From assembly GCA_900539845.1 (NCBI GenBank), contig UQDP01000005.1:1-64000 (forward strand): DNA of 64,000 bases, given 5' to 3'. Source of the stretch: an uncultured Oscillospiraceae bacterium. GTDB lineage: Bacteria > Bacillota > Clostridia > Oscillospirales > Acutalibacteraceae. A program made the position numbers and the translations under genes. Below the pieces are notes generated by a model. The model was not told the origin of the DNA. It worked only from the letters and a program-made list of their open reading frames with translations, and did not search any database. This document shows positions 17,145 to 26,006 of this stretch, piece after piece. Numbering within the stretch: position 1 is the stretch's first letter; every line of letters starts with the position of its first letter.

Positions 17145-17870
17145 TTATCTGTTTCCGATAATATTGAAAAGCTGTTTTTTTATCTCTGTCTGTTTTTTCG
17201 GAGCGATTGAAATCTCATAGAGTCGCTCTATTCTGCCCTTTTCATTTTTCTTTGCAAGCACAAGTTTCTTTCTGTTATACGAAACGGCGTAGTTCAGATT
17301 GGTGAGATAGCTGGAATGAGGGCATATAAAATTAATGCTTTTGATCTTGTTTTTCCAGTATGAGATCTTTTGATTTGAACAATATGTGCCGTAAACGGTA
17401 ACGATTTTCGTCTTTCGGTTATCAACTTCCAAAAATATGATATCGTTTGCGTTTAATTTGATATTCGTGCAAGTTAATGCGTCGTAAAAAATGATGACCT
17501 CGTTTTTAAAAAGCTCCGTTGCGTCATCCAATGCGGAATAAAGCTTTGAAATATTCAGCGGCTTTGATAAAAAACGAAATGCGGGAAGCTTGAAAGCATA
17601 GTCAAGAAATTCATCGCTTGCGCTTACAAGAATAATAGGAATATACGGATTCTCGCGTTTCAGTTCTTTGCAGGTATCCATTTCGCCCGGTTCTCCCGTT
17701 TTTATATCCGTAAAGATCACATCAAAACTCTGATTGCTTTTCAGCAGCAGTTCACCGCAGGAAAATTGAAATATCTTTGCTTTGAGTGCTTTCTGATCGT
17801 AATATTCTTCAATTGCTTTTGTCAGTTCATTCCTTGCGTTTTCGTTTTCATCACATACCGCTATGTTCAT
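17145..17870 (-). CDS. LytTR-type response regulator (AgrA/LytR-like), orphan
   Basis: The 241-residue protein has a receiver domain at 1-120 (acidic pocket CDENENA, phosphoacceptor region VIFTDIKTGE, conserved Lys in LSKPL) and a C-terminal LytTR DNA-binding domain (IIFLEVDNRKTKIVTVYG, then FICPHSSYLTNLNYA). Such regulators control quorum-sensing peptides, bacteriocins or cell-wall genes. No sensor kinase is adjacent, so its partner lies elsewhere or it is an orphan. Confidence 0.88.
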   Translation of the reverse strand: MNIAVCDENENARNELTKAIEEYYDQKALKAKIFQFSCGELLLKSNQSFDVIFTDIKTGEPGEMDTCKELKRENPYIPIILVSASDEFLDYAFKLPAFRFLSKPLNISKLYSALDDATELFKNEVIIFYDALTCTNIKLNANDIIFLEVDNRKTKIVTVYGTYCSNQKISYWKNKIKSINFICPHSSYLTNLNYAVSYNRKKLVLAKKNEKGRIERLYEISIAPKKQTEIKKQLFNIIGNR

Positions 17871-17989
17871 TCTATTCTCCTTATAACAATAAACAGCATA
17901 TTGTTATATATAATATACCATAATAAAGGTTATTTGTAAAATATTTAATAAAAATCATTTAAAACTACTTCCTGCTGTATTTAGTAAAT

Positions 17990-18035
17990 CAAATAAAAAT
18001 ATTCAGGCGAAGCACGAAAAACGCTGCGCCTGAAT
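17990..18035 (-). terminator. Terminator of the ABC-F gene
   Basis: ATTCAGGCG and CGCCTGAAT enclose an 17-nt loop with partial internal pairing. The minus-strand T-run follows. Confidence 0.8.
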
Positions 18036-18057
18036 GCTTGTGCAATCTTATATTTAC

Positions 18058-19527
18058 TTATTCTGTTATCAGTTCAACGGTTTCGGCACCTATATTTTCT
18101 ATGAAAGACGCATCATGCTCGGCAAACAAAACGGTTGGCGAAAATTCATTTATCAACTCTTCAATCTGTATCCTTGAATATATATCTATATAGTTCAGCG
18201 GCTCATCCCAGATATAAAGATGTGCTTTTTCGCACAGGCTTTTCGCTATAAGCACCTTCTTTTTCTGCCCTTGTGAAAGGTCGCTCATATCCTTTTCAAA
18301 CTGTGTTTTGCTAAGACCGAGCTTTTGCAGCAGCGCTTTGAAGATGCTCTCGTCTATTGCGCTGTGTTTCGCAAAATCGCTAATGCTTCCTTTTAAGCCG
18401 GAAGCGTCCTGCGGCAGATAGGAGACCGTAAGCCCAGAACCGATATTTATTTTGCCGCTATAATCGATCTCTTTTCCTGCCAACAGTTTCATAAGGCTAC
18501 TTTTTCCGCTCCCATTTTTACCGCACAGGGCAATGCGGTCGCCGTTCTTTATCGTAAACGAAACGGGCTTGAATACAGGGCTGCCGCCGTAACACACGGC
18601 TGCTTTGTCGAGTGTTGCAAGTGTGTCCGAACGGTAAATCAGCGGCAGAATCTTAAGGCTTTCTGTGCTTTCGGCATTCTTCAGAAGCCCTTGCTTTTGT
18701 TCAAGCGCACGCTGCCGTCTGGCTTCAATACTCTTGGAGCGTTTCATCATCTTTGCTGATTTGTGACCTACATAACCCTTGTCCGCAGCGCCTGTTTTTG
18801 ATTTTTCAATGCGGTCGGACCAGACGGAGGATTGCCTTGCCGAACTGCCGAGCCTTTTTATATCCTTCTGCAGCCTTGCATTCTGCGCAGCTTCCGATTC
18901 CTGCCGTTTTGTGAAATTGTCATAAAAGGATGAGAAATTTCCGCTCTGCACTTCAATATCCGCCTTGTTTATCGAAAGAATGTGATCCACGCAGCCGTCC
19001 AGAAACGAGCGGTCGTGAGATACAAGTATAAAACCTTTTTTTCTTTTTAAATACTCTGCAACCATTTTTCTTGCCGCAGAATCCAGATGATTTGTCGGTT
19101 CGTCGATAAGCAGAAAATGCCCTTCATTAAGAAAAAGAGCTGCAAGCAAAGCCTTTGTCTGTTCACCGTTTGAAAGCGTTTCAAACGGGCGGTAAAGCGC
19201 GTCGGCTCTTATATCAAGCAAGGAAAGCTCCCTGTGCAGCTCCCATTCCTCACAACACGGGCAGATCTGCTCAAGGATTTCCGCTGTTATCAGGCTTTTG
19301 TTATCTACCCGGTACGGAAAATAGTCGAATTCAACCGAACGGATGATTCTGCCGCTGTAATCATATTCACCCAGCAAAAGCTTTAAAAAGGTCGTTTTTC
19401 CTCTGCCGTTTCTTCCCACAAGACCAAGCTTCCAGTCTGTGTCTATCTGAAAGCTTGCGTTTTCAAATATATTATCATAGCTGCCCGGATAGGCAAAAGT
19501 CAGATTTTCAGCTTTTATCAAAGACAT
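18058..19527 (-). CDS. ABC-F ribosomal protection protein, Lsa/CplR-like
   Basis: The 489-residue protein has two ABC ATPase domains and no membrane segments. Walker A motifs are GRNGRGKT near 38-45 and GKNGSGKS in the second half; signatures are TLSNGEQ and DLSQGQKKK, with LLIDEPTNHLD and IWDEPLNYID after them. The Arg/Lys-rich linker between the domains (about 215-290) would reach the ribosomal P site. The C-terminal half strongly resembles Lsa-type proteins, which free ribosomes from lincosamides, streptogramin A and pleuromutilins. The exact drug range cannot be read. Its upstream leader encodes a tiny peptide and a terminator, fitting drug-induced attenuation. Confidence 0.9.
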   Translation of the reverse strand: MSLIKAENLTFAYPGSYDNIFENASFQIDTDWKLGLVGRNGRGKTTFLKLLLGEYDYSGRIIRSVEFDYFPYRVDNKSLITAEILEQICPCCEEWELHRELSLLDIRADALYRPFETLSNGEQTKALLAALFLNEGHFLLIDEPTNHLDSAARKMVAEYLKRKKGFILVSHDRSFLDGCVDHILSINKADIEVQSGNFSSFYDNFTKRQESEAAQNARLQKDIKRLGSSARQSSVWSDRIEKSKTGAADKGYVGHKSAKMMKRSKSIEARRQRALEQKQGLLKNAESTESLKILPLIYRSDTLATLDKAAVCYGGSPVFKPVSFTIKNGDRIALCGKNGSGKSSLMKLLAGKEIDYSGKINIGSGLTVSYLPQDASGLKGSISDFAKHSAIDESIFKALLQKLGLSKTQFEKDMSDLSQGQKKKVLIAKSLCEKAHLYIWDEPLNYIDIYSRIQIEELINEFSPTVLFAEHDASFIENIGAETVELITE

Positions 19528-19590
19528 AAATAATCCCTCCCGATTTTATTAAAGTCTGCTTAAAGCCGATATCCGGCATTTGCCGTGCCG

Positions 19591-19628
19591 AAAATAAAAG
19601 CCGCGGAAAGCGTGCAAGCGTTCCGCGG
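19591..19628 (-). terminator. Attenuator terminator in the ABC-F leader
   Basis: On the minus strand CCGCGGAA pairs with TTCCGCGG (12-nt loop) and is followed by CTTTTATTTT. It lies between the leader peptide and the ABC-F gene, about 65 nt before the ABC-F start codon. Confidence 0.8.
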
Positions 19629-19732
19629 TTAAAAAAGCATATTATACCGCAACAAAGCGGCATACAAAGGCGAAAACGGTACAACTTTCCTGCAAACGGG
19701 TGCAGCACGGCGATGCTGCTGAATATTCCGGC

Positions 19733-19756
19733 TTATTTGCAAGAAAAGTTATACAT
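19733..19756 (-). CDS. Seven-residue leader peptide of the ABC-F gene
   Basis: The ORF encodes MYNFSCK and has a strong AAAGGAG ribosome site 7 nt upstream. It begins about 25 nt into the predicted transcript. A hairpin (GCAGCA/TGCTGC at 19702-19719) follows immediately, then further hairpins and the attenuator. In known antibiotic-responsive ABC-F and erm genes a drug-stalled ribosome on such a peptide opens the downstream gene. That mechanism here is inference from layout. Confidence 0.7.
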   Translation of the reverse strand: MYNFSCK

Positions 19757-19786
19757 TTTTTCACTCCTTTATTTCAGTCTGCTAAA

Positions 19787-19815
19787 AATATAGCACAATT
19801 CCGATCGTCAGTCAA
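19787..19815 (-). promoter_or_regulatory. Promoter of the ABC-F transcription unit
   Basis: Minus-strand TTGACT, a 17-nt spacer and TATATT. It gives a leader of about 250 nt before the ABC-F start and lies just after the MATE exporter stop codon. Confidence 0.8.
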
Positions 19816-19822
19816 GAAATAT

Positions 19823-21256
19823 TTATTCAGTAATATTCAGTTGCGTTTCACTTTTGACCGACTTCTTTTGTTTCGGGGTTCTGTCTTCCGGCAGTGATTT
19901 TATGAAGGCAATTATGAAAGGCACGGTCACAGCGGCAGCCATAACATATGCGATGGGCTGGGCGGCTTCAATGCCGTAAATCCCCATAAATCCGGGCAGT
20001 ACCAGCACGAGCGGAATAAAAAACAGCCCGTTTTGAGTAAGCGCAAGGAAAAACGCTCTGCCGCTCTTTCCTATGCTTTGGAAAGTCATATTTCCGATCA
20101 TAACAGTAGGCAGTACCGTCAGGGAAGCGCACAGCAATCTCAGCGCAACGCTTCCTACCTTAACCACCTCTGTTTCATGCCTGAACATGGTTACGATCTG
20201 CGGGGCAAGAATAAAGCAAACGAGCGACAGTACAAATATAACAATCGTGGAAAACCCCCAGGTGAATATTATACCCTTTTTAACACGTGTATATTTTCCC
20301 GCGCCGTAGTTAAATGATGAGACCGGCTGAAATCCCTGACCGATTCCAACGCACACGGAAAACAGCAGATTGGAAACTTTGGCAACGATGCTCATGGCGG
20401 CTATGCAGGCGTCTCCGTAAACAGCCGCTTCGATATTCAGAACCATATTGGAAACACTGTTCAGCCCCTGCCTTGCAAGGCTGGGAAGGCCTGTTGCTAT
20501 GATCTCTCCAACGAATTTCGGCTTTAGCGTAATGAATCTTACATGCATTTTGCTCTGTGCGGTTCCCTTGTAATACATTATAAGCAGTATGGCAAGGCTT
20601 ACATATTGCGATATCGCCGTGGAAAGACCTGCTCCTGAAATGCCCATGTCGCAGGCAAAGATCAGAACAGGGTCTAAAATAATATTCAGTATACCGCCGG
20701 AAGTCAGACCAACCATTGCAAGCGCCGCCATTCCCTCATATCTCAAAATATTGTTTACAACGCAGCTCGCAGTCATAGCCGGACCGGAAAGCAGTATGTA
20801 GATCCCGTAATCTCTGGCATAAGGCAAAATGGTTTGAGTGCTGCCCAGAAGCGTCATAAGAGGGGTCAGAAATATCAATCCGAGCACCATGATCACAGTC
20901 CCGGCGATCAGCGAAAGAAAAAAACCGGTGGAAGAATATCTCTTTGCCTTTTCTATATCCTGCGCGCCGAGATGGCGGCTTATGCAGCTCCCGGAACCGT
21001 GACCGAACATAAAGCCGAACGCCTGAAGGATTGCCATAAGACTGAACACAACACCTGTTGCGCCGCTTGCCGCTATGTTGATCTTTGAAACGAAATATGT
21101 ATCGGTGGCGTTGTAAATATTCGTTATCAGCATGCTGATAACAGTGGGCACGGAAAGGGATGTGATCAATTTATTGATCGGCGTTTCTGTCATTTTTTTA
21201 AATTGCGCTTCTGCGGAATTTACACCCTTTTGCGTTTTGAAAAGCTCTTTAATCAT
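19823..21256 (-). CDS. MATE-family multidrug exporter
   Basis: A 477-residue membrane protein with twelve predicted transmembrane helices in two similar halves, as in the NorM/MepA family that exports cationic drugs using Na+ or H+ gradients. The start of each half shows the family patterns (SVPTVISMLITNIYNATDTYFV and GLPSLARQGLNSVSNMVL, both with conserved Pro and Asn). It is followed closely by the ABC-F unit, so two drug-related genes are adjacent. The actual substrates are unknown. Confidence 0.9.
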   Translation of the reverse strand: MIKELFKTQKGVNSAEAQFKKMTETPINKLITSLSVPTVISMLITNIYNATDTYFVSKINIAASGATGVVFSLMAILQAFGFMFGHGSGSCISRHLGAQDIEKAKRYSSTGFFLSLIAGTVIMVLGLIFLTPLMTLLGSTQTILPYARDYGIYILLSGPAMTASCVVNNILRYEGMAALAMVGLTSGGILNIILDPVLIFACDMGISGAGLSTAISQYVSLAILLIMYYKGTAQSKMHVRFITLKPKFVGEIIATGLPSLARQGLNSVSNMVLNIEAAVYGDACIAAMSIVAKVSNLLFSVCVGIGQGFQPVSSFNYGAGKYTRVKKGIIFTWGFSTIVIFVLSLVCFILAPQIVTMFRHETEVVKVGSVALRLLCASLTVLPTVMIGNMTFQSIGKSGRAFFLALTQNGLFFIPLVLVLPGFMGIYGIEAAQPIAYVMAAAVTVPFIIAFIKSLPEDRTPKQKKSVKSETQLNITE

Positions 21257-21273
21257 TTCCGTAACCTCCGTAT

Positions 21274-21957
21274 TTATTTTTGTTTTTTATCTTGATCCAC
21301 AAACATAAGTGCAAACGGTATTGCAAGCAACCCTGCGGCAACAAGCGCTGCCTTTATATTAAGAAGTCGCGCGGCGAAAGCGCCCGCTATGGCGCCTGCT
21401 ATAAAGAATCCAATAATAAAAAAATATTTTGCCGATTTTATAAGCGAAATTCTGTCTTTTTTTGAAACAGCGGAAAAAAGATGTTCGGTAGCGCTGCGAA
21501 GATTCCCCGTGCACATCGTTGTTGTCAGCGCAACACCGCTGATCACCCGAAAGCTCTGAACCTGAAGGGATGCAGCAAAGGCTACCAGGGCGTTGGTATA
21601 TATATTATTTTTGTCTGTAGACGGAACGAATGAGATTGCAGCAAGGATGATGATCTCAAGCGCAACCGTGATCTGCCGCCAGTGCAGGACGGCGCCTGAT
21701 CGGAACTTTTTTTTGACAAGCTCACTTGCAAGCACCCCGCAGGCAAAAGCAGTTATCGGAATCAGGTAATTGAGCGCACTTTTCAGATCACCTTCCGCAA
21801 GCTTAAGCCCCATTAAAACAATATTTCCTGTCTCGGCGTTGGCGAAGACTCCGCCTCGGCAGATATATGTATACGCGTCCAAAAAACCGCCCGCCAGGGC
21901 TAAAATTGCGCCAAGCAAAAAGGAATCGGACATTTGTCTGCATTTCATGTTTTTCAT
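21274..21957 (-). CDS. YoaK family membrane protein (DUF1275)
   Basis: The 227-residue protein has about six transmembrane segments and the family pattern: GGFLDAYTYICRGGVFANAETGNIVLMG near the N-terminus and TTMCTGNLRSATEHL in the middle. The family is widespread and of unknown function, sometimes suggested to be a transporter. An in-frame GTG one codon upstream is an alternative start. It lies 17 nt before the MATE gene and is probably cotranscribed. Confidence 0.88.
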   Translation of the reverse strand: MKNMKCRQMSDSFLLGAILALAGGFLDAYTYICRGGVFANAETGNIVLMGLKLAEGDLKSALNYLIPITAFACGVLASELVKKKFRSGAVLHWRQITVALEIIILAAISFVPSTDKNNIYTNALVAFAASLQVQSFRVISGVALTTTMCTGNLRSATEHLFSAVSKKDRISLIKSAKYFFIIGFFIAGAIAGAFAARLLNIKAALVAAGLLAIPFALMFVDQDKKQK

Positions 21958-22067
21958 CACCGGCTCTTTTTTTCGCTTACAATTTTAGCACTTAGGCGGG
22001 CGGTTGTAAATGTTAATAGTCTATTAAATTTTTAATGCCCTGTCATTATATTTTATATAATTTTATA

Positions 22068-22253
22068 TTATTCTTTCTCGATTGCCGAAACAGGGCAGCT
22101 TTCAAGCGCTTCGTCCGCGCTCTTTTCAAGCTCGGCTGAAACATCTCCGTCTGTTGCAACGGAAACACCTTCGTCATTCAGACTGAACACATCAGGGCAG
22201 ATCTCTGTGCAGAGTCCGCAGCCTATGCAGTTTTCATTTACAAAGTATTTCAT
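22068..22253 (-). CDS. Single-cluster [4Fe-4S] ferredoxin
   Basis: The 61-residue electron carrier has CIGCGLC with a fourth cysteine in CPDVF, and a distal CPVSAI. This is the pattern of a one-cluster ferredoxin whose last Cys closes the cluster. The start at 22253 (MKYFVNENC) follows GGTGAT; the upstream in-frame ATG would add eight atypical residues. The partner enzyme is not apparent nearby. Confidence 0.9.
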   Translation of the reverse strand: MKYFVNENCIGCGLCTEICPDVFSLNDEGVSVATDGDVSAELEKSADEALESCPVSAIEKE

Positions 22254-22379
22254 TTTTATCACCATAGCCTTTCGCATATATTATGCCGTGTTTTGCCGGC
22301 TTTATTATTTTTATTGTATTTAAAAATGTAAATACCGGCGTTTTTTTTAAATGATTGGATTATGTTGAAAAAGGCCGAT

Positions 22380-22433
22380 TTTACATAGATTTGACATAAA
22401 AGATATATTGTTTTGATTTATTCTTGATATTAT
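22380..22433 (+). promoter_or_regulatory. Pho-box-like direct-repeat array and -10 element
   Basis: Five hexamers start exactly every 11 bp: TTTACA (22380), TTGACA (22391), GATATA (22402), TTGATT (22413) and TTGATA (22424). A -10-like TATTAT lies at 22428-22433. Helically phased TT-A-CA repeats are how PhoP/PhoB-type regulators bind in Firmicutes. The downstream genes are a phosphate transporter and a PhoB/PhoR-like pair. Confidence 0.65.
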
Positions 22434-22473
22434 CGGTTCGAAATTAAAAAAGTTTGATTTTGGAGAAGTAAAA

Positions 22474-24225
22474 ATGAGTATTTATTCTGTTTTGTCAATG
22501 GTAGGCGGACTTGCCCTGTTCCTATATGGAATGCATATGATGGGCGATCAGCTTGAAAAGATCTCAGGCGGCAGACTGGAACGTATACTTGAAAAAATGA
22601 CGGACAAGACCTATAAAGGCGTTTTGCTCGGCTGCGTTGTTACCGCAGTTATTCAGTCCTCTTCGGCAGTGACTGTTATGGTGGTCGGTTTTGTTAATTC
22701 AGGCATAATGGAGCTGTCACGTGCTATCGGCGTCATTATGGGCGCCAATATAGGCACAACGGCAACCGCGTGGATATTGTCATTAACAGGAATCGACGGG
22801 GACAGCCTGATCGTCAATCTGCTGAAGCCGTCTTCTTTTGCGCCGGTGCTGGCTGTTATAGGCGTATTCCTTCTTATGTTCTCAAAAAAGGAAAAAAGAA
22901 AGAATATAGGCGGCATACTTGCCGGATTCGGCATACTGATGATCGGTATGGAGTTTATGAGCGATTCTATGAGCGGCCTTGCCGATAATGCTCAGTTTAC
23001 GTCTCTGCTGCTGAAATTCAGCAACCCCCTGCTGGGTATACTTGCAGGTATGATACTCACTGCTGTCATCCAGTCTTCAAGTGCGTCCGTCGGAATACTT
23101 CAGGCACTTTCCCTCACGGGCACAGTGCCGTTTGCAACGGCGTTTCCGATCATACTCGGTCAGAATATCGGAACCTGCGTTACAGCGCTTATATCTGCTG
23201 TGGGAACAAACAAAAACGCAAAGCGCGCAGCGTTCGCGCACCTCTATTTCAATATTATCGGCGTCATACTTGCCGTAGTGCTTTTTTACAGCGCAAATGC
23301 GATCTTTGATTTCGGATTTATGTCTGACGCGGTAACGCCGTCGCAAATAGCTATTGTTCACTCCGTGTTTAACATCTTTTCAACACTCGTTTTGCTTCCG
23401 TTTACGAAGCAGCTGGAAAAGCTTGCCTGCAAAACAATCAGGGATGATAAAGGCAAAAAGGAAAAGACCCCCGCATTGCTTGACGACCGCTTTTTGATGA
23501 ATCCCTCTTATGCTGTTGAAAAAAGCAGAGAGTTAACCGAAAAAATGGCTGATCTGGTTGAAAAAACAGCCATGACAGCGCTTTCCGCTCTGAAAAACTA
23601 CACACAGGAAAAAGCGCAGATCATCTCAGACAATGAAAAGGAAACGGATAAATATGAAGAGATACTGGAGACATACCTTGTTAAAGTAAGTTCTCTGAAC
23701 CTTTCCGATGAGGACAGTAAAAACGTGTTCGTTCTGCATCACGCAATAGAGGATCTTGAAAAAATCGCTGATTACTGCGAGGATGTTATCAAGATAAAGA
23801 AAAATGTTATTAAAAAGAACATTGTTTTTTCCGAAAAGGCAAAATATGACCTGTCTGTTATGATGGCTGCCGTAACCAAGATCGTGAACGTTACGATAGA
23901 GTCGTTTAAAATGAACGATATTGCGAAAGCCAAGGAGGTCGAGCCGCTGGAAGAGGTTATAGACAAGCTCAAAAAGCAGCTCAAAAACCGCCATCTTAAA
24001 AGAATCGAAGAAGGCAGATGCTCTGTCGATCAGGGATTTCTGTATCTCGATATCATCAATGCGCTTGAAAGAATGGCAGATCACTGCGCTAGCCTTGCAG
24101 TATCTATGATCGAACTGGAAAGCGGAGAATATAATGTTCACGAATATACCCGAGAGTTAAAAGAAAGCGATAAGGAATTTATCGAAAATCTTGATTCCTA
24201 TCTTGAAAAATATTCACTGAACTGA
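22474..24225 (+). CDS. Na/phosphate cotransporter with PhoU-like C-terminal domain
   Basis: The 583-residue protein has an N-terminal transport domain with two inverted repeats, each with the family QSS motif (VIQSSSAVTVMVVG near 60 and VIQSSSASVGILQA near 190). From about residue 340 a cytoplasmic all-helical PhoU-like domain follows. The family imports inorganic phosphate with sodium. Clear linkage to a two-component system of the PhoB/PhoR type, 26 nt downstream, and the upstream Pho-box-like repeats indicate phosphate-starvation control. Confidence 0.93.
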   Translation: MSIYSVLSMVGGLALFLYGMHMMGDQLEKISGGRLERILEKMTDKTYKGVLLGCVVTAVIQSSSAVTVMVVGFVNSGIMELSRAIGVIMGANIGTTATAWILSLTGIDGDSLIVNLLKPSSFAPVLAVIGVFLLMFSKKEKRKNIGGILAGFGILMIGMEFMSDSMSGLADNAQFTSLLLKFSNPLLGILAGMILTAVIQSSSASVGILQALSLTGTVPFATAFPIILGQNIGTCVTALISAVGTNKNAKRAAFAHLYFNIIGVILAVVLFYSANAIFDFGFMSDAVTPSQIAIVHSVFNIFSTLVLLPFTKQLEKLACKTIRDDKGKKEKTPALLDDRFLMNPSYAVEKSRELTEKMADLVEKTAMTALSALKNYTQEKAQIISDNEKETDKYEEILETYLVKVSSLNLSDEDSKNVFVLHHAIEDLEKIADYCEDVIKIKKNVIKKNIVFSEKAKYDLSVMMAAVTKIVNVTIESFKMNDIAKAKEVEPLEEVIDKLKKQLKNRHLKRIEEGRCSVDQGFLYLDIINALERMADHCASLAVSMIELESGEYNVHEYTRELKESDKEFIENLDSYLEKYSLN

Positions 24226-24251
24226 GATAATGGAAAACGGAGGTGAGCGAT

Positions 24252-24926
24252 ATGCCGCTTATTTATATTCTTGAGGATGACAACAGCGTCAGAGAGCTTG
24301 AATCATATGCGCTGCAGGGAAACGGATATCATGTGCGCGGATTTGACAATCCCAAAAGCTTTTATGATGAACTGAAACGTGAAAGACCCGATCTTGTGGT
24401 TATAGACGTTATGCTGCCGGGCGAGGACGGGCTTTCAATAACAAAAAAACTCCGCGCAAGCTCAGAATATAAGCATCTGCCGATCGTTATGGTAACGGCG
24501 AAGGATTCGGAAATAGACGCTATAAAGGGACTTGACAGCGGTGCCGACGACTACATAACCAAGCCGTTTTCGGTCATGATCTTTCTGTCCAGAATCAAAG
24601 CGGTTTTAAGGCGTTCCGGCGACAGGGACGAAAGGCGCAGCTATACTTATCAGACCATTACCGTGGATGATAAAAAGCACAAGGTTTACTCTTGTGACAA
24701 GGAAGTTGAACTCACATTTAAGGAATACGAAATACTTAAATATCTTATTTTAAATAAAGGTATTGCCGTTACGCGCGAGCAGCTTCTCAACAAGGTCTGG
24801 GGATACGACAGTGAAAGCGAGTCACGCACGGTGGACAGCCATATCCTTACTTTGAGAAAAAAGCTTGGTGAAAGCGGTTCGCTCATAGAAACAATACGCC
24901 ATGTAGGCTATAAGTTGGGTGATTGA
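24252..24926 (+). CDS. OmpR/PhoB-family response regulator
   Basis: The 224-residue regulator has a receiver domain (acidic pair in LEDDNS, phosphoacceptor in VIDVMLPGEDG, Lys in YITKPFS) and a winged-helix output domain (LTFKEYEILKYL, then SESRTVDSHILTLRKKLG). Start 24252 is preferred because GGAGGTGA lies 6 nt upstream; an in-frame GTG nine bases earlier overlaps that site. With the kinase after it, it probably regulates phosphate uptake, being cotranscribed with the transporter. Confidence 0.93.
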   Translation: MPLIYILEDDNSVRELESYALQGNGYHVRGFDNPKSFYDELKRERPDLVVIDVMLPGEDGLSITKKLRASSEYKHLPIVMVTAKDSEIDAIKGLDSGADDYITKPFSVMIFLSRIKAVLRRSGDRDERRSYTYQTITVDDKKHKVYSCDKEVELTFKEYEILKYLILNKGIAVTREQLLNKVWGYDSESESRTVDSHILTLRKKLGESGSLIETIRHVGYKLGD

Positions 24927-25950
24927 TTTGACAGGAAGAATTACGGGAAGGATCTTCAACGCCGCGCTGATCGCATCCGCTTCGTCGGTTGCGGTGGCAT
25001 TCGCGGCGTTCGCTGTTTTTGCGGCGGTTTATGCAAAGAATAACAGCAGTGCCCAATTCAGTGATGTCTTTAAATATTCAGTGCTTATGATAATCCCCGC
25101 GCTTGTTGCGGCGATGATCATTTCTTTCGCGGCGGCGTTTGCGGTTTCCAAAATACTTTGCCGCGATATAGGAAAAATGGCAGACGATGTGGCGCATATA
25201 AGCAAAAACTGTATGTTTGACGAGCTGAAGCCCTTTGCGGATAAGATCCAGATCCAGCTTGATGAAAAGGAAAACCTGCTGAATATGAAAAAGCGTTTTA
25301 CGGCAAATGTGTCGCATGAGCTGAAAACGCCCCTGACTTCGATCTCCGGCTATGGTGAAATGCTTCAGGGCAATATGGTGCAGCCGAAGGATGTGCCCGA
25401 GATAGGCGGTATAATATACAAAGAATCACAAAGGCTTATCAGCCTGACACACGATATAATCCAGCTTTCACAGCTTGAAGAGTATGATTATAAGCCCATA
25501 ATCGACTATGTAAATCTTATGCCGGTAGTTGAATACTGTGTGGAAGCGTTATCCGTAAAAGCGCAAAAGAAAAACGTTGTTATGAATATAAGCGGCGAAG
25601 AATGTAAAGTAAAAGGCACAAAATCACTTATTGAGGAACTCGTTTATAACCTTGTTGAAAACGCGATAAAATATAATATTGAAAACGGCAGGGTCGATGT
25701 TATTGTGCGCAACGAAGAAAACTTCGTATCCTTAACCGTCCGGGATACGGGTATAGGGATTCCCGAAAAATATCAGAGCAGGGTGTTTGAAAGATTTTTC
25801 AGGGTGGATAAATCACGTTCAAAGGCAACCGGCGGCACGGGTCTCGGTCTGGCCATTGTTAAGCATACGGCGGAATATCTGGGCGGAAGTGTTTCACTCA
25901 GCAGCAGGGAAAATGAAGGAACTGAGGTTACCATAAGACTTGCAAAATAA
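24919..25950 (+). CDS. Sensor histidine kinase, PhoR-like
   Basis: The 343-residue kinase has two transmembrane helices (about 15-38 and 52-77) with almost no extracellular domain, then a short linker. The dimerisation box holds the phospho-histidine (FTANVSHELKTPLTSISG), and the ATPase domain has the N box (LVYNLVENAIKYN), G1 (VRDTGIGIP), F box and G2 (GGTGLGLAIVK). It overlaps the response-regulator gene by 8 nt with a GTG start. As in other PhoR proteins without a sensing domain, the input may come from the phosphate transporter with its PhoU domain (inference). Confidence 0.92.
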   Translation: MIDLTGRITGRIFNAALIASASSVAVAFAAFAVFAAVYAKNNSSAQFSDVFKYSVLMIIPALVAAMIISFAAAFAVSKILCRDIGKMADDVAHISKNCMFDELKPFADKIQIQLDEKENLLNMKKRFTANVSHELKTPLTSISGYGEMLQGNMVQPKDVPEIGGIIYKESQRLISLTHDIIQLSQLEEYDYKPIIDYVNLMPVVEYCVEALSVKAQKKNVVMNISGEECKVKGTKSLIEELVYNLVENAIKYNIENGRVDVIVRNEENFVSLTVRDTGIGIPEKYQSRVFERFFRVDKSRSKATGGTGLGLAIVKHTAEYLGGSVSLSSRENEGTEVTIRLAK

Positions 25951-26006
25951 TGTTGAATTATATATAATAGTTTATATTTTATTATTTTGCTGAATAAGGA
26001 ATCAAT

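Noticed and set aside
19629..19680. TATAAT near the middle of the ABC-F leader as a second promoter
   Set aside because: The best -35 (TTTGTA with 16 nt) is poor, and the TATAAT overlaps a hairpin flank. The upstream promoter is much better.
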